64,000 bases of DNA from Pseudomonas sp. ok272 (GTDB lineage Bacteria; Pseudomonadota; Gammaproteobacteria; Pseudomonadales; Pseudomonadaceae), in contig NZ_FOCB01000008.1 of NCBI RefSeq assembly GCF_900109995.1, forward strand, positions 183,043 to 247,042. The letters run 5' to 3'. Of this stretch, positions 13,717-27,759 are shown piece by piece. How positions within the stretch are numbered: the stretch's first letter is position 1; every line of letters begins with the position of its first letter. The translations under genes and the position numbers were made by a program. The notes below the pieces were generated by a model that saw only the letters and a list, made by a program, of their open reading frames with translations, ran no database searches and was not told where the DNA came from.

Positions 13717-14973
13717 ATGGGATACAAGAAGATTCAGGTTCCAGCAGTCGGCGACAAAATCACCGTCAATGCAGACCATTCTCTCAATGTTCCTAACAAC
13801 CCGATCATTCCCTTCATCGAAGGCGATGGTATTGGCGTTGATATCAGCCCGGTCATGATCAAGGTTGTCGATGCTGCTGTTAAGAAGGCTTACGGCGGCG
13901 AGCGCAAGATTTCCTGGATGGAAGTGTACGCTGGGGAAAAAGCGACTCAGGTTTACGATCAGGACACCTGGCTGCCCCAGGAGACCCTGGATGCGGTCAA
14001 GGACTACGTGGTTTCCATCAAGGGCCCGCTGACCACGCCGGTCGGTGGCGGCATCCGCTCGCTCAACGTGGCCCTGCGCCAGCAACTCGATCTGTATGTC
14101 TGCCTGCGTCCAGTGCGCTGGTTCGAAGGTGTACCTAGCCCGGTCAAGAAGCCTGGCGACGTCGACATGACGATCTTCCGTGAGAACTCCGAAGACATCT
14201 ACGCGGGTATCGAGTGGAAAGCCGGCTCGCCTGAGGCGACCAAGGTCATCAAGTTCCTTAAAGAAGAAATGGGTGTCACCAAGATCCGTTTCGACGAAAA
14301 CTGCGGCATCGGCGTCAAGCCGGTTTCCCTGCAAGGCACCAAGCGCCTGGCGCGCAAGGCCCTGCAGTATGTGGTCGACAACGACCGCGACTCGCTGACC
14401 ATCGTCCACAAAGGCAACATCATGAAGTTCACCGAAGGTGCCTTCAAGGAATGGGCCTACGAAGTGGCGGCAGAAGAGTTCGGCGCCACCTTGCTCGACG
14501 GCGGCCCGTGGATGCAGTTCAAGAACCCGCGTACCGGCAAGAACGTCATCGTCAAGGATGCCATCGCCGATGCCATGCTCCAGCAGATTCTGCTGCGTCC
14601 GGCTGAATACGATGTGATCGCGACCCTGAACCTGAACGGTGACTACCTCTCCGACGCCCTGGCGGCGGAAGTGGGCGGGATCGGTATCGCGCCGGGTGCC
14701 AACCTGTCCGACACCGTGGCAATGTTTGAAGCGACCCACGGCACTGCGCCCAAGTATGCCGGCAAAGACCAGGTAAACCCGGGCTCGCTGATTCTCTCGG
14801 CGGAAATGATGTTGCGTCACATGGGTTGGACCGAAGCGGCGGACTTGATCATCAAGGGCACCAACGGCGCGATCTCGGCCAAGACCGTGACCTATGACTT
14901 CGAGCGCCTGATGGACGGCGCGACGTTGCTGTCGTCTTCTGCGTTTGGTGATGCGCTGATCTCGCACATGTAA
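13717..14973 (+). CDS. icd: Isocitrate dehydrogenase (NADP), dimeric type
   Basis: The 418-residue protein starts [18 protein letters not shown]. It is the Krebs-cycle enzyme homologous to E. coli Icd. The substrate loop [13 protein letters not shown] contains the serine that AceK phosphorylates in enteric bacteria to divert flux to isocitrate lyase. [17 protein letters not shown] and [14 protein letters not shown] give the metal and NADP sites. The open frame begins 29 codons earlier; the ATG at 13717 has GGAG six bases upstream and matches the family. A bidirectional terminator follows. Confidence 0.97.
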   Translation: MGYKKIQVPAVGDKITVNADHSLNVPNNPIIPFIEGDGIGVDISPVMIKVVDAAVKKAYGGERKISWMEVYAGEKATQVYDQDTWLPQETLDAVKDYVVSIKGPLTTPVGGGIRSLNVALRQQLDLYVCLRPVRWFEGVPSPVKKPGDVDMTIFRENSEDIYAGIEWKAGSPEATKVIKFLKEEMGVTKIRFDENCGIGVKPVSLQGTKRLARKALQYVVDNDRDSLTIVHKGNIMKFTEGAFKEWAYEVAAEEFGATLLDGGPWMQFKNPRTGKNVIVKDAIADAMLQQILLRPAEYDVIATLNLNGDYLSDALAAEVGGIGIAPGANLSDTVAMFEATHGTAPKYAGKDQVNPGSLILSAEMMLRHMGWTEAADLIIKGTNGAISAKTVTYDFERLMDGATLLSSSAFGDALISHM

Positions 14974-14990
14974 GTACGTCTGCCTCAAGC

Positions 14991-15035
14991 AAAAAAACCG
15001 GCCGGCTCATGGGAATGAGTCGGCCGGTTTTTTTA
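14991..15035. terminator. Bidirectional terminator between icd and cspD
   Basis: AAAAAAACCGGCCGGCTCAT faces ATGAGTCGGCCGGTTTTTTTA: a GC-rich stem with A and T tracts on each side. It can end both rightward icd and leftward cspD transcription. Confidence 0.93.
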
Positions 15036-15062
15036 TGATCGGGGCGTGCAGTTGTTGGGGCG

Positions 15063-15332
15063 TTATGCGGTCACGGTTTGTCCTTGGGGAGTGTCCTCGG
15101 GGGCTGTGTGCGCTTCCTTGATATTGTCGATGCAGACCGCGTGCAACCCTTTTGGCCCCTGGATGATCTCGAAGGACACCGGCTGGCCCGCCTTCAGGGT
15201 TTTATAGCCGTCCATTTGGATCGCCGAGTAATGCGCGAACAGATCCTCTGTCTTGCCGTCTTCATTGACGAAGCCATACCCCTTGGCATTGTTGAACCAC
15301 TTGACCTTACCGCTGACCTTGACACCTGACAT
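15063..15332 (-). CDS. cspD: Cold-shock domain protein CspD
   Basis: The 89-residue protein starts MSGVKVSGKVKWFNNAKGYG. It is a single cold-shock domain with RNP1-like KGYGFVNED and RNP2-like LFAHYSAI, plus a short acidic tail. CspD inhibits replication in stationary phase in E. coli. The ATG at 15332 is preceded by GAGGGAG; the six extra upstream codons of the open frame are discarded. It is divergent from clpS, as in many gammaproteobacteria. Confidence 0.93.
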   Translation of the reverse strand: MSGVKVSGKVKWFNNAKGYGFVNEDGKTEDLFAHYSAIQMDGYKTLKAGQPVSFEIIQGPKGLHAVCIDNIKEAHTAPEDTPQGQTVTA

Positions 15333-15558
15333 ACCCAACTCCCTCTGCAATAGACTCCATCACTGGAGTATCATCCAGTTAATCCTCGGTAAACCGCTTG
15401 AAGCGGGATCGACCGGCACGGACTTTTTTACCCACTGTGGGCTCTATTGGTTGTAACACTGTTTTGCCGATAGTCAAGGTGACCGGATAGTCGGAGTTGA
15501 AAAGCTCCAGGGCCGCCCCCACCACTGTATTTAGCTCAACTGACGAACCTTTCTTTCC

Positions 15559-15921
15559 ATGCATGCAATCAGCCAGATTCGACTAACATTCAATCAGGAT
15601 CGCCCGGATTCACACGACGACGATTCCGCAGGCATTGCTGTACAGGAGGCAAAGCCTGCCTTACAGGCACCGCCGATGTACAAGGTGGTTTTGTTCAATG
15701 ATGACTACACACCGATGGATTTCGTCGTCGAAGTGCTCGAGGTGTTTTTTAACCTGAATCGTGAGCTGGCGACCAAGGTAATGCTGGCCGTTCATACAGA
15801 AGGACGGGCAGTATGTGGATTGTTTACCCGCGACATCGCCGAGACCAAGGCCATGCAGGTCAACCAGTACGCCCGGGAAAGCCAGCATCCGCTACTCTGT
15901 GAAATCGAGAAGGACGGTTAA
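15559..15921 (+). CDS. clpS: ATP-dependent Clp protease adaptor ClpS
   Basis: The 120-residue protein starts [20 protein letters not shown]. It delivers proteins with N-degron residues to ClpAP. The core motif [20 protein letters not shown] forms the pocket for the N-terminal residue, and [20 protein letters not shown] follows. It lies 29 bp upstream of clpA, in the same operon. Aat and Bpt, which create N-degrons, are encoded 3 kb away. Confidence 0.96.
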   Translation: MHAISQIRLTFNQDRPDSHDDDSAGIAVQEAKPALQAPPMYKVVLFNDDYTPMDFVVEVLEVFFNLNRELATKVMLAVHTEGRAVCGLFTRDIAETKAMQVNQYARESQHPLLCEIEKDG

Positions 15922-15950
15922 CGCCGACCACTTGGGTATGAGGTGAAGCT

Positions 15951-18221
15951 ATGTTAAACCGCGAGCTCGAAGTCACCCTCAATCTCGCCTTCAAGGAGGC
16001 GCGTTCGAAACGTCATGAGTTCATGACCGTCGAACATCTCCTGTTGGCTCTATTGGATAATGAGGCTGCCGCCACCGTTTTGCGTGCCTGTGGCGCAAAC
16101 CTCGACAAGCTCAAGCATGACCTGCAAGAGTTCATCGACTCCACCACGCCTTTGATTCCTGTCCATGACGAGGATCGCGAAACCCAGCCAACCCTGGGCT
16201 TCCAGCGTGTACTGCAGCGTGCTGTGTTTCATGTACAGAGCTCGGGTAAGCGTGAAGTCACCGGTGCTAACGTGCTGGTTGCAATCTTCAGTGAGCAAGA
16301 AAGCCAGGCCGTGTTCCTGCTGAAACAGCAGAGCGTCGCCCGCATCGATGTCGTCAACTATATCGCCCATGGTATCTCCAAGGTGCCGGGGCACGGCGAT
16401 CACTCCGAGGGTGAGCAGGATATGCAGGATGAAGAAGGTGGAGAGCCTTCTTCTTCAAGTAATCCCCTGGACACCTACGCCAGCAACCTCAATGAATTGG
16501 CGCGCCAGGGTCGTATCGACCCATTGGTCGGGCGCGAGATGGAAGTTGAGCGCGTCGCGCAGATCCTCGCGCGTCGACGCAAGAACAACCCGTTGCTGGT
16601 AGGCGAGGCGGGCGTGGGTAAAACCGCGATTGCCGAAGGCTTGGCCAAGCGCATCGTCGATAATCAAGTGCCTGACCTGCTGGCCAACAGCGTGGTGTAT
16701 TCCCTTGATCTGGGCGCGTTGCTGGCGGGGACCAAGTACCGTGGCGACTTTGAAAAGCGTTTCAAGGCGTTGCTCAATGAATTGAAGAAGCGTCCGCAGG
16801 CGATCCTGTTCATCGACGAGATCCACACCATCATTGGTGCCGGTGCGGCGTCCGGTGGTGTCATGGATGCCTCGAACCTGCTCAAGCCGCTGCTGTCCTC
16901 GGGTGATATCCGGTGTATTGGCTCGACCACATTCCAGGAGTTCCGCGGGATTTTCGAGAAGGATCGGGCCCTGGCGCGACGCTTCCAGAAAGTCGATGTG
17001 TCGGAGCCGTCGGTGGAAGACACCATTGGCATCCTGCGTGGCCTGAAGGGGCGCTTCGAGCTCCATCACGGCATCGAGTACAGTGATGAGGCCCTGCGCG
17101 CCGCAGCCGAACTGGCATCGCGCTACATCAATGACCGGCACATGCCGGACAAAGCCATCGATGTCATCGATGAGGCGGGTGCCTACCAGCGCCTGCAGCC
17201 GGTCGAGAAGCGGGTCAAGCGCATCGAGGTGCCTCAGGTCGAGGACATCGTTGCGAAGATCGCGCGGATTCCACCCAAGCACGTCACCAGTTCTGACAAG
17301 GAGCTGCTACGCAACCTTGAGCGTGACCTGAAGCTGACGGTGTTTGGCCAGGATGCGGCGATCGATTCGCTGTCCACCGCGATCAAGCTGTCGCGCGCCG
17401 GCCTCAAATCGCCTGACAAGCCGGTAGGCTCGTTCCTGTTCGCCGGCCCTACGGGCGTGGGCAAGACCGAGGCCGCGCGGCAATTGGCCAAGGCGCTGGG
17501 GATCGAGCTGGTGCGTTTCGACATGTCCGAGTACATGGAGCGCCACACCGTATCGCGTCTGATCGGTGCGCCTCCAGGCTATGTCGGTTTTGACCAGGGT
17601 GGTTTGTTGACCGAGGCCATTACCAAGCAGCCTCATTGCGTATTGTTGCTCGATGAAATCGAGAAGGCGCATCCGGAAGTCTTCAACCTGCTGTTGCAGG
17701 TGATGGATCACGGTACGCTGACCGATAACAACGGGCGCAAGGCGGACTTCCGCAACGTGATCGTCATCATGACGACCAACGCCGGTGCCGAAACTGCAGC
17801 TCGCGCTTCGATTGGTTTCACGCATCAGGACCACTCGTCCGATGCGATGGAAGTGATCAAGAAGAGCTTTACGCCAGAGTTCCGTAACCGTCTGGACACC
17901 ATTATCCAGTTTGGTCGCCTCAGTCATGAGGTCATCAAGAGCGTGGTGGACAAGTTCCTTACCGAGTTGCAGGCGCAGTTGGAAGACAAGCGCGTGCAGT
18001 TGGAAGTGACCGATGCCGCGCGCAGTTGGTTGGCAGCCGGTGGTTACGATTCGGCCATGGGGGCCCGACCAATGGCACGCTTGATCCAGGATAAGATCAA
18101 GCGTCCGCTGGCTGAGGAGATTCTCTTTGGCGAGCTGGCCGACCATGGCGGTGTGGTGCACATCGACATCAAGGACGGCGAACTCACCTTTGAGTTCGAA
18201 ACCACGGCTGAAATGGCCTGA
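15951..18221 (+). CDS. clpA: ATP-dependent Clp protease ATP-binding subunit ClpA
   Basis: The 756-residue protein starts [24 protein letters not shown]. The N-domain (about 1-145) docks ClpS. Two AAA+ modules follow, with Walker A motifs GEAGVGKTA (about residue 219) and GPTGVGKTE (about 502), and Walker B motifs ILFIDEIH and [10 protein letters not shown]. It unfolds substrates and feeds them to ClpP. Length matches E. coli ClpA (758). A strong terminator follows 20 bp downstream. Confidence 0.97.
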   Translation: MLNRELEVTLNLAFKEARSKRHEFMTVEHLLLALLDNEAAATVLRACGANLDKLKHDLQEFIDSTTPLIPVHDEDRETQPTLGFQRVLQRAVFHVQSSGKREVTGANVLVAIFSEQESQAVFLLKQQSVARIDVVNYIAHGISKVPGHGDHSEGEQDMQDEEGGEPSSSSNPLDTYASNLNELARQGRIDPLVGREMEVERVAQILARRRKNNPLLVGEAGVGKTAIAEGLAKRIVDNQVPDLLANSVVYSLDLGALLAGTKYRGDFEKRFKALLNELKKRPQAILFIDEIHTIIGAGAASGGVMDASNLLKPLLSSGDIRCIGSTTFQEFRGIFEKDRALARRFQKVDVSEPSVEDTIGILRGLKGRFELHHGIEYSDEALRAAAELASRYINDRHMPDKAIDVIDEAGAYQRLQPVEKRVKRIEVPQVEDIVAKIARIPPKHVTSSDKELLRNLERDLKLTVFGQDAAIDSLSTAIKLSRAGLKSPDKPVGSFLFAGPTGVGKTEAARQLAKALGIELVRFDMSEYMERHTVSRLIGAPPGYVGFDQGGLLTEAITKQPHCVLLLDEIEKAHPEVFNLLLQVMDHGTLTDNNGRKADFRNVIVIMTTNAGAETAARASIGFTHQDHSSDAMEVIKKSFTPEFRNRLDTIIQFGRLSHEVIKSVVDKFLTELQAQLEDKRVQLEVTDAARSWLAAGGYDSAMGARPMARLIQDKIKRPLAEEILFGELADHGGVVHIDIKDGELTFEFETTAEMA

Positions 18222-18240
18222 CGGTTGTCGTGATAAAGCA

Positions 18241-18265
18241 AAAAGGCGCCGAAAGGCGCCTTTTT
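18241..18265 (+). terminator. Terminator of clpSA
   Basis: AAGGCGCC-GAAA-GGCGCCTTTTT is a perfect stem with a GAAA tetraloop and a T tract, 20 bp after the clpA stop codon. Confidence 0.95.
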
Positions 18266-18282
18266 GCTGTCTGCCTGCCCCT

Positions 18283-18374
18283 GTGGGAGCGAGGCCGGCT
18301 TGCTGGCGAAGAGGCCAGTGCATCCAGCGTCAAGGCAAGCTGGCCCGCCGCAATCGCGAGCAGACTAGTGCCCA
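18283..18374. repeat. REP of a second type with a decayed partner
   Basis: 18283-18310 reads GTGGGAGCGAGGCCGGCTTG followed by CTGGCGAA, a variant of the REP seen elsewhere in the window. An inverted, degenerate partner is at 18351-18374. It lies between the convergent clpA and infA terminators. Confidence 0.7.
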
Positions 18375-18400
18375 CGTGGGCTGTCAAATCGCAGGCAAAC

Positions 18401-18430
18401 AAAAACGCCCGGTATGAGCCGGGCGTTTTG
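18401..18430 (-). terminator. Terminator of infA
   Basis: On the minus strand ACGCCCGGC/GCCGGGCGT arms are followed by TTTTTG. It lies 12 bp past the infA stop codon. Confidence 0.92.
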
Positions 18431-18441
18431 TATTGACTTGA

Positions 18442-18660
18442 TTAGCGAGCGCGGTAAGTGATGCGCCCTTTGCTCAAGTCATAGGGCGTCAGCTCGACGC
18501 GCACTTTGTCACCGGTAAGAATACGAATGTAGTTCTTGCGCATCTTGCCGGAGATATGCGCGGTTACGACGTGCCCATTTTCCAACTCCACACGAAACAT
18601 GGTGTTGGGCAGGGTGTCGACGACAGTGCCTTCCATTTCGAAGCTGTCTTCTTTCGACAT
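18442..18660 (-). CDS. infA: Translation initiation factor IF-1
   Basis: The 72-residue protein starts [20 protein letters not shown]. It is a single S1-like OB fold that binds the ribosomal A site during initiation. Conserved segments [20 protein letters not shown] and [12 protein letters not shown] are present. The open frame extends 22 codons upstream without family similarity. Confidence 0.97.
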
Positions 18661-18772
18661 GCAGTAAAGCCCTCGGTATCCAATGAATGGCCCGGTGCAA
18701 CTGCGCCAGGCAAAAGCGGCGTGCATTGTGCCCGAAAAATGGGGTTTAAGCCAAGAGCTTTAAGGGGTGACC

Positions 18773-19480
18773 CTAGTTCAGTACCACCCAGCGCTGATTT
18801 ATCAGCAGCTCGATGGGGCGATACTGGGTCTTGTAATTCATTTTTTTGCAGTTCTTGATCCAATACCCGAGATACACCGCGTCCAGCCCCTGGCGCTGTG
18901 CTTCGCTGATTTGCCAGAGGATCGCGTACCGTCCCAGGCTGCGGCGTTCCTCCTCGGGCTCGTAGAAGGTGTAGACCGCCGACAAACCGTTGGGTAGCAG
19001 GTCGGTCACCGCAATGGCCAGTAGCCGACCTTCCAGGCGGAACTCATAGAAGCGCGAGAACGGCAGGTCGCGGACCAGGAAGGTGGAGAATTGATCGCGG
19101 CTGGGCGGGTACATGTCGCCGTCAGCGTGGCGCTGCTCGATATAACGTTGGTACAGGTCGAAATATTCTTCACTGAAGCCGGGCTTGGCCGGGCGCACGT
19201 GTAAATCGGCGTTGCGCTTGAAAATACGCTTCTGCTGCCGGTTTGGCGCGAATTGGGCGACGGGAATGCGTGCCGGCACGCAGGCATTGCAATTCTGGCA
19301 ATGGGGCCGGTACAGGTGGTCGCCACTGCGACGAAAGCCCATCTCTGACAGGTCGGCATAGACATGCACGTCCATGGGCTGGCTAGGGTCGAGGAACAGC
19401 GTTGTCGCCTGCTCCTCCGGCAGGTAGCTGCAAGAGTGGGGCTGAGTGGCATAAAACTTGAGGCGCGCCAACTCGGTCAT
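18773..19480 (-). CDS. bpt: Aspartate/glutamate leucyltransferase (Bpt)
   Basis: The 235-residue protein starts [21 protein letters not shown]. It transfers leucine from tRNA to N-terminal Asp or Glu, creating a ClpS-recognised degron. The cysteine motif [14 protein letters not shown] and the C-terminal GNAT-like segment [20 protein letters not shown] are typical of the ATE/Bpt family. It is grouped with aat, clpS and clpA, so the bacterial N-degron pathway is nearly complete here. Confidence 0.94.
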   Translation of the reverse strand: MTELARLKFYATQPHSCSYLPEEQATTLFLDPSQPMDVHVYADLSEMGFRRSGDHLYRPHCQNCNACVPARIPVAQFAPNRQQKRIFKRNADLHVRPAKPGFSEEYFDLYQRYIEQRHADGDMYPPSRDQFSTFLVRDLPFSRFYEFRLEGRLLAIAVTDLLPNGLSAVYTFYEPEEERRSLGRYAILWQISEAQRQGLDAVYLGYWIKNCKKMNYKTQYRPIELLINQRWVVLN

Positions 19481-19538
19481 GAATCAACCCTCGGGTCTGG
19501 CTGTTCGATTAAGTGTAAGCCACGGGCGCAAAAGTCGC

Positions 19539-20219
19539 CTAGCAAACCCATGTGGCCTGGTTGGGTTGGTCGAGGTGTTGCGCGAGAAAGCGCGCAAACT
19601 CAAGGCGGGGGATCGAGCGGGCGCCCAGGCTGTGCAGGTGCTCGGTTGGCATCTGGCAATCGATCAGGACAAAACCGGCGGTCTTGAGGTGTTGGACGAG
19701 CGTGGCAAAGCCAAACTTGGAGGCATTGTCGGCGCGGCTGAACATCGACTCACCAAAAAACAGCTGCCCCATTGCCAGTCCGTAGAGGCCACCCACCAGG
19801 GCGCCTTGATCCCAGACTTCCACCGAGTGGGCGTGGCCGCGGGCGTGCAACTCGATGTAGGCGTTTTGCATGGCGGCGGTGATCCACGTGCCATCGGCGT
19901 ACTCGCGCGGTGCCGCGCAGGCGCTGATGACGGCCGCGAAATCCTGGTCGAACGTCACGTGGTAGCGCTTTTGTCGCAGCAGTTTGCCGAGGCTGCGCGA
20001 CACATGCAGCTCTTCGGGAAACAGTACGGTGCGTGGGTCCGGGGACCACCAGAGGATTGGTTGGCCTTGTGAGAACCAGGGGAAGCAGCCATGACGATAG
20101 GCTTGAATCAGGCGATCGGCGGACAAGTCGCCACCCGCGGCGAGCAGTCCGTTGGGCTCGCGCATGGCCCTTTCCAAGGGTGGGAAGCTCAGGGAGTCAC
20201 GTTGTAACCAGGTCAGCAT
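19539..20219 (-). CDS. aat: Leucyl/phenylalanyl-tRNA--protein transferase
   Basis: The 226-residue protein starts [20 protein letters not shown]. It adds Leu or Phe to proteins with N-terminal Lys or Arg, marking them for ClpAPS. Family motifs [21 protein letters not shown] (given as [10 protein letters not shown] and YRHGCFPWF) and [12 protein letters not shown] are clear. bpt follows on the same strand 58 bp downstream. Confidence 0.96.
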   Translation of the reverse strand: MLTWLQRDSLSFPPLERAMREPNGLLAAGGDLSADRLIQAYRHGCFPWFSQGQPILWWSPDPRTVLFPEELHVSRSLGKLLRQKRYHVTFDQDFAAVISACAAPREYADGTWITAAMQNAYIELHARGHAHSVEVWDQGALVGGLYGLAMGQLFFGESMFSRADNASKFGFATLVQHLKTAGFVLIDCQMPTEHLHSLGARSIPRLEFARFLAQHLDQPNQATWVC

Positions 20220-20282
20220 GGCATCCAGCTTGTCAGAGGGGGAGGGCGGCGGCAGGTCCGACCTGCCGCGAAGTTGTCTGAT

Positions 20283-21242
<960 letters not shown>

Positions 21243-21529
21243 TCATAAGCCTTTGTCACAAAAGACAATGCATGCTCAAATTGACGCGTGCTCCACGTAC
21301 TTTTGGCTATGCTCTACCCGACGGTTTGAAGCATGTCATCAGACTCACAAACCCGTACAATGCCGACCTGTAACACTATATTCAGCAGGCGCCGTGTTTA
21401 TAAGAGCCAGGACGCAGTGTTAAAAGTAGTCCCAGTTGTGCCTGTTCACTTTTTTACCTGCCTGGATTGGGCAGTTTTTTATAGTCATTCAACAGATGGA
21501 CGCGCCTTGGGCGCAGGAATAGAAGCGTT

Positions 21530-23932
21530 TTGAAGAAATCCACCGCAGCACCTAAAACTGTTGTTCCGCTTTGGCGTCAGCACTTGCACTACCGGCTCAA
21601 GGAAGGTGCGCTGATCGCCATTGGCGCCTTGTGCCTGTTCCTGATGATGGCCTTGCTGACCTATGGCAAGGACGATCCGGGCTGGAGTCATAACAGCAAG
21701 ATCGACGATGTGCAGAACTTCGGTGGCCCGGCCGGCTCCTATAGCGCCGACATCCTGTTCATGGTGCTGGGTTACTTTGCCTATATCTTTCCGCTGCTGC
21801 TGGCGATCAAGACCTACCAGATTTTCCGCCAGCGGCACGAGCCGTGGCAGTGGAGCGGCTGGCTGTTTTCCTGGCGCCTGATCGGCCTGGTGTTTCTGAT
21901 CCTGTCGGGGGCCGCCCTGGCCCACATTCACTTCCATGCCGCGACCGGGTTGCCGGCGGGTGCCGGCGGTGCGCTCGGTGAAAGCCTGGGGGACCTGGCC
22001 AGGAATGCGCTGAACATCCAGGGCAGTACCTTGATGTTCATTGCCCTGTTTCTGTTTGGCCTGACGGTGTTCACCGACCTGTCGTGGTTCAAGGTCATGG
22101 ACATCACCGGCAAAATCACCCTGGACCTTTTCGAACTGTTTCAGGGCGCCGCCAATCGCTGGTGGACGGCCCGTACCGAACGCAAGCAACTGGTTGCGCA
22201 ACTGCGTGAAGTCGATGATCGGGTGCATGAAGTATCCCCGACCGTCACCGACAAGCGCGAGCAGACCAAGGTCAAGGAGCGTTTGCTTGAACGCGAGCAG
22301 GCCTTGAGCAAGCACATGTCCGAGCGCGAAAAACAGTTGCCTCCGGTGATCGCCCCGGCGCCGCCGAAGCCGGCAGCCCCCAGCAAACGCGTGGAAAAAG
22401 AGAAACAGGCGCCGTTGTTTGTCGACAGTGCCGTGGAAGGCACCTTGCCACCGATCTCGATCCTTGACCCTGCGGAAAAGAAACAGCTCAACTATTCCCC
22501 TGAGTCGTTGGCCGCGGTCGGCCATTTGCTGGAAATCAAGCTCAAGGAGTTTGGCGTAGAAGTCACCGTGGATTCGATTCACCCGGGGCCGGTGATCACC
22601 CGCTACGAGATCCAGCCTGCCGCGGGCGTCAAGGTTAGTCGCATCTCTAACCTGGCCAAGGACCTGGCGCGCTCGTTGGCAGTGACCAGCGTTCGCGTGG
22701 TCGAAGTGATTCCGGGCAAGACCACGGTCGGTATCGAGATTCCCAACGAAGATCGCCAGATCGTGCGCTTCTCCGAAGTGCTGTCGACGCCTGAATACGA
22801 TGACGCCAAATCCCCGGTCACCCTGGCCCTGGGCCACGACATCGGCGGTAAGCCGATCATCGTCGACCTGGCGAAAATGCCGCACTTGCTGGTGGCCGGT
22901 ACGACCGGTTCCGGTAAGTCGGTGGGGGTGAACGCGATGATCCTGTCGATCCTGTTCAAGTCCGGCCCGGAAGACGCCAAGCTGATCATGATCGACCCGA
23001 AAATGCTTGAACTGTCGATCTACGAAGGCATCCCGCACCTGTTGTGCCCGGTGGTCACCGACATGAAGGATGCTGCCAATGCCTTGCGCTGGAGCGTGGC
23101 CGAGATGGAGCGGCGCTATAAGCTGATGGCGAAGATGGGCGTGCGTAACCTGTCGGGCTTCAACCAGAAGGTCAAGGAAGCCCAGGATGCCGGCACACCG
23201 CTGGCGGACCCGCTGTACAACCGCGAAAGCATTCACGACGAAGCACCGCTGCTGACCAAGCTGCCGACCATCGTGGTGGTGGTCGACGAATTTGCCGACA
23301 TGATGATGATCGTCGGCAAGAAGGTCGAAGAGTTGATCGCCCGTATCGCCCAGAAGGCCCGTGCTGCCGGCATTCACTTGATCCTTGCGACCCAGCGTCC
23401 GTCAGTGGATGTGATCACCGGCCTGATCAAGGCCAACATCCCGACCCGCATGGCGTTCCAGGTGTCGAGCAAGATTGACTCGCGGACCATCATCGACCAG
23501 GGCGGTGCCGAGCAACTGCTGGGGCACGGTGACATGCTCTACATGCCACCCGGCACCAGCCTGCCGATTCGGGTTCACGGCGCGTTCGTGTCCGACGATG
23601 AAGTTCACCGGGTGGTTGAAGCCTGGAAGCTGCGCGGTGCTCCTGAGTACAACGACGATATTCTCAACGGTGTCGAGGAAGCGGGCAGCGGCTTTGAAAA
23701 TGGCGGCGGCGGTGGCGACGACGATGCCGAAACCGATGCGCTCTACGACGAAGCGGTGCAGTTCGTACTGGAAAGTCGCCGGGCGTCCATCTCCGCGGTA
23801 CAGCGCAAGCTCAAGATCGGCTACAACCGCGCTGCGCGCATGATCGAGGCCATGGAAATGGCTGGGGTCGTGACCTCCATGAACACCAACGGTTCGCGTG
23901 AAGTCCTGGCCCCTGGCCCTTCACGCGATTGA
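21530..23932 (+). CDS. ftsK: DNA translocase FtsK
   Basis: The 800-residue protein starts (TTG) [19 protein letters not shown]. It pumps DNA at the division septum and activates XerCD at dif. Four membrane segments lie in the first 190 residues. A short charged linker follows, then the RecA-like motor with Walker [14 protein letters not shown] and Walker [15 protein letters not shown] winged-helix gamma domain that reads KOPS sequences ends the protein ([20 protein letters not shown]). The linker is much shorter than in E. coli, as is usual in Pseudomonas. The 297 bp upstream, shared with trxB, hold the promoters. Confidence 0.96.
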   Translation: MKKSTAAPKTVVPLWRQHLHYRLKEGALIAIGALCLFLMMALLTYGKDDPGWSHNSKIDDVQNFGGPAGSYSADILFMVLGYFAYIFPLLLAIKTYQIFRQRHEPWQWSGWLFSWRLIGLVFLILSGAALAHIHFHAATGLPAGAGGALGESLGDLARNALNIQGSTLMFIALFLFGLTVFTDLSWFKVMDITGKITLDLFELFQGAANRWWTARTERKQLVAQLREVDDRVHEVSPTVTDKREQTKVKERLLEREQALSKHMSEREKQLPPVIAPAPPKPAAPSKRVEKEKQAPLFVDSAVEGTLPPISILDPAEKKQLNYSPESLAAVGHLLEIKLKEFGVEVTVDSIHPGPVITRYEIQPAAGVKVSRISNLAKDLARSLAVTSVRVVEVIPGKTTVGIEIPNEDRQIVRFSEVLSTPEYDDAKSPVTLALGHDIGGKPIIVDLAKMPHLLVAGTTGSGKSVGVNAMILSILFKSGPEDAKLIMIDPKMLELSIYEGIPHLLCPVVTDMKDAANALRWSVAEMERRYKLMAKMGVRNLSGFNQKVKEAQDAGTPLADPLYNRESIHDEAPLLTKLPTIVVVVDEFADMMMIVGKKVEELIARIAQKARAAGIHLILATQRPSVDVITGLIKANIPTRMAFQVSSKIDSRTIIDQGGAEQLLGHGDMLYMPPGTSLPIRVHGAFVSDDEVHRVVEAWKLRGAPEYNDDILNGVEEAGSGFENGGGGGDDDAETDALYDEAVQFVLESRRASISAVQRKLKIGYNRAARMIEAMEMAGVVTSMNTNGSREVLAPGPSRD

Positions 23933-23990
23933 TCGGCGCCGCGTGATCGCACGCGGCGCGCCATTGATTCGAACATCTACGAGGATTCCC

Positions 23991-24614
23991 ATGCGTCTTA
24001 TCCGCATGTTGCTGCTGCCGGTATTGGCTTTAACCACGCTCTCGGCCCACGCCGATAACAAGGATGTGGCGCGCCTGACCCAATTGCTGGAAAAGTCGCA
24101 GACCCTCACCGCGACGTTCTCCCAGTTGACCCTCGATGGCAGTGGCACCCAGTTGCAGCAAACCGCCGGTGAGATGTCGCTGCAGCGTCCCGGCCTGTTC
24201 TACTGGCACACCAATGCCCCGGCCGAGCAAACCGTGGTGTCCGACGGCAAGAAAGTCACCCTGTGGGACCCGGACCTGGAGCAGGTCACGATCAAGAAGC
24301 TCGACCCGCGCCTGACCCAGACCCCGGCGCTGCTGCTGTCCGGCGATGTCTCGCAAATCAGCGAAAGCTTTGACATCAGCGCCAAGGAAGCGGGCGGGGT
24401 GATCGACTTCACCCTCAAGCCGAAAACCAAGGACACGCTGTTTGACAGCCTGCGCCTGTCGTTCCGCAACGGCCTGGTCAATGACATGCAGCTGATCGAC
24501 AGTGTCGGCCAGCGCACCAATATCCTGTTCACCGGGGTCAAGGCCAACCAGCCAATCCCGGCCTCCACGTTCAAGTTCGACATTCCGAAAGGCGCGGATG
24601 TGATTCAAGAGTAA
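23991..24614 (+). CDS. lolA: Outer-membrane lipoprotein carrier protein LolA
   Basis: The 207-residue protein starts [21 protein letters not shown], a Sec signal peptide. The mature periplasmic protein ferries lipoproteins from LolCDE to LolB. The LolA core is seen in [18 protein letters not shown] and [18 protein letters not shown]. The ATG at 23991 has GAGGA upstream; the longer open frame starting inside ftsK is rejected. It lies between ftsK and rarA, as in most gammaproteobacteria. Confidence 0.95.
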   Translation: MRLIRMLLLPVLALTTLSAHADNKDVARLTQLLEKSQTLTATFSQLTLDGSGTQLQQTAGEMSLQRPGLFYWHTNAPAEQTVVSDGKKVTLWDPDLEQVTIKKLDPRLTQTPALLLSGDVSQISESFDISAKEAGGVIDFTLKPKTKDTLFDSLRLSFRNGLVNDMQLIDSVGQRTNILFTGVKANQPIPASTFKFDIPKGADVIQE

Positions 24615-24627
24615 GACGCGGGACCTT

Positions 24628-24715
24628 GTGGGAGCGAGCCTGCTCGCGAAGGCGGCGGGACAGTCAACACTGAGGGTGACAGGCCCACCGCCTTCGCGAG
24701 CAGGCTCGCTCCCAC
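24628..24715. repeat. REPIN
   Basis: Perfectly matched inverted REP copies at 24628-24650 and 24693-24715 flank a 42-base loop, between lolA and rarA. Confidence 0.9.
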
Positions 24716-24765
24716 AGCGATTACGATGAGTGGAACCAGGAACCAGTGAGGTTGCAAACGCAGTG

Positions 24766-26087
24766 ATGGACTTGTTTCGCAGCGCCCCGATCGCCCAGCC
24801 CTTGGCCGCCCGCTTGCGTGCGGCCAACCTGGATGAGTACGTCGGTCAAGAGCACCTGCTGGCGCGCGGCAAGCCATTGCGCGAGGCACTGGAGCAGGGT
24901 GCCCTGCACTCGATGATCTTCTGGGGCCCGCCCGGGGTGGGCAAGACCACCTTGGCGCGGTTGCTGGCGGAAGTCTCGGATGCGCACTTTGAAACGGTCT
25001 CGGCGGTGCTGGCCGGGGTCAAGGAAATCCGCCAGGCCGTCGAGATCGCCAAGCAGCAGGCCGCGCAATACGGTCGCCGCACGATCCTGTTCGTCGACGA
25101 AGTGCACCGCTTCAACAAGTCGCAACAAGATGCGTTCCTGCCCTATGTCGAAGACGGCACGTTGATCTTCATCGGGGCCACCACCGAAAACCCGTCCTTT
25201 GAACTGAACAACGCCTTGCTGTCCAGGGCGCGGGTCTATGTCCTCAAAAGCCTCGACGAGGCCGCGCTGAACAAGTTGGTGCAACGTGCGCTGAGCGAAG
25301 AGCGTGGCCTCGGCAAGCGCCACTTGAGCCTTAGCGACGAAGGCTTCCAGATGCTGTTGTCGGCGGCCGATGGTGATGGCCGGCGCCTGCTCAATCTGCT
25401 GGAGAATGCCTCGGACCTGGCCGAAGACGACAGCGAGATCGGCGTCGACCTGCTGCAAAGCTTGCTCGGCGACACCCGTCGACGCTTCGACAAAGGCGGC
25501 GAGGCCTTCTACGACCAGATATCCGCCCTGCACAAATCGGTGCGCGGCTCCAACCCGGACGGCGCGTTGTACTGGTTCGCGCGAATGATCGACGGTGGTT
25601 GCGACCCCTTGTACCTGGCTCGGCGCGTGGTGCGCATGGCCAGTGAAGACATCGGTAACGCCGACCCCCGTGCGCTGAGCCTGTGCCTGGCCGCGTGGGA
25701 TGTGCAGGAGCGTCTCGGCAGCCCCGAAGGGGAGTTGGCGGTGGCGCAGGCGATTACCTACCTGGCCTGCGCGCCCAAAAGCAACGCGGTGTACATGGGC
25801 TTCAAGGCCGCCATGCGCAGTGCGGCCGAGCACGGTTCATTGGAAGTGCCACTGCACTTGCGCAATGCCCCGACCAAACTGATGAAGCAACTCGGCTATG
25901 GCGATGAATACCGCTACGCCCACGATGAGCCGGACGCCTATGCGGCGGGCGAAGACTATTTTCCCGAGGCGCTGGAGCCCCAGCCGTTCTACCGGCCGGT
26001 ACCGCGAGGCTTGGAGTTGAAGATCGGCGAAAAGCTCAATCATTTGGCGCAACTGGATCGGCTGAGTCCCCGGCAGCGGAGAAAATA

Positions 26088-26088
<1 letters not shown>
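24766..26088 (+). CDS. rarA: Replication-associated recombination protein A (AAA+ ATPase)
   Basis: The 440-residue protein starts [19 protein letters not shown]. It is of the RarA/MgsA family, clamp-loader-like ATPases that act at stalled forks. Walker A is [12 protein letters not shown], Walker B is [15 protein letters not shown], and sensor 1 lies in [15 protein letters not shown]. The C-terminal tetramerisation region is seen in [11 protein letters not shown] and [16 protein letters not shown] 12 codons upstream is in frame, but the ATG gives the family N-terminus. crcB starts within its stop codon. Confidence 0.95.

Positions 26089-27759
<1,671 letters not shown>

Noticed and set aside
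15379..15564. 61-codon minus-strand ORF between cspD and clpS
   Set aside because: It covers the clpS promoter and start, has no ribosome-binding site and no recognisable product.
21485..23377. 630-codon minus-strand ORF
   Set aside because: Antisense shadow of ftsK, rich in H, R, D and Q, without any motif.
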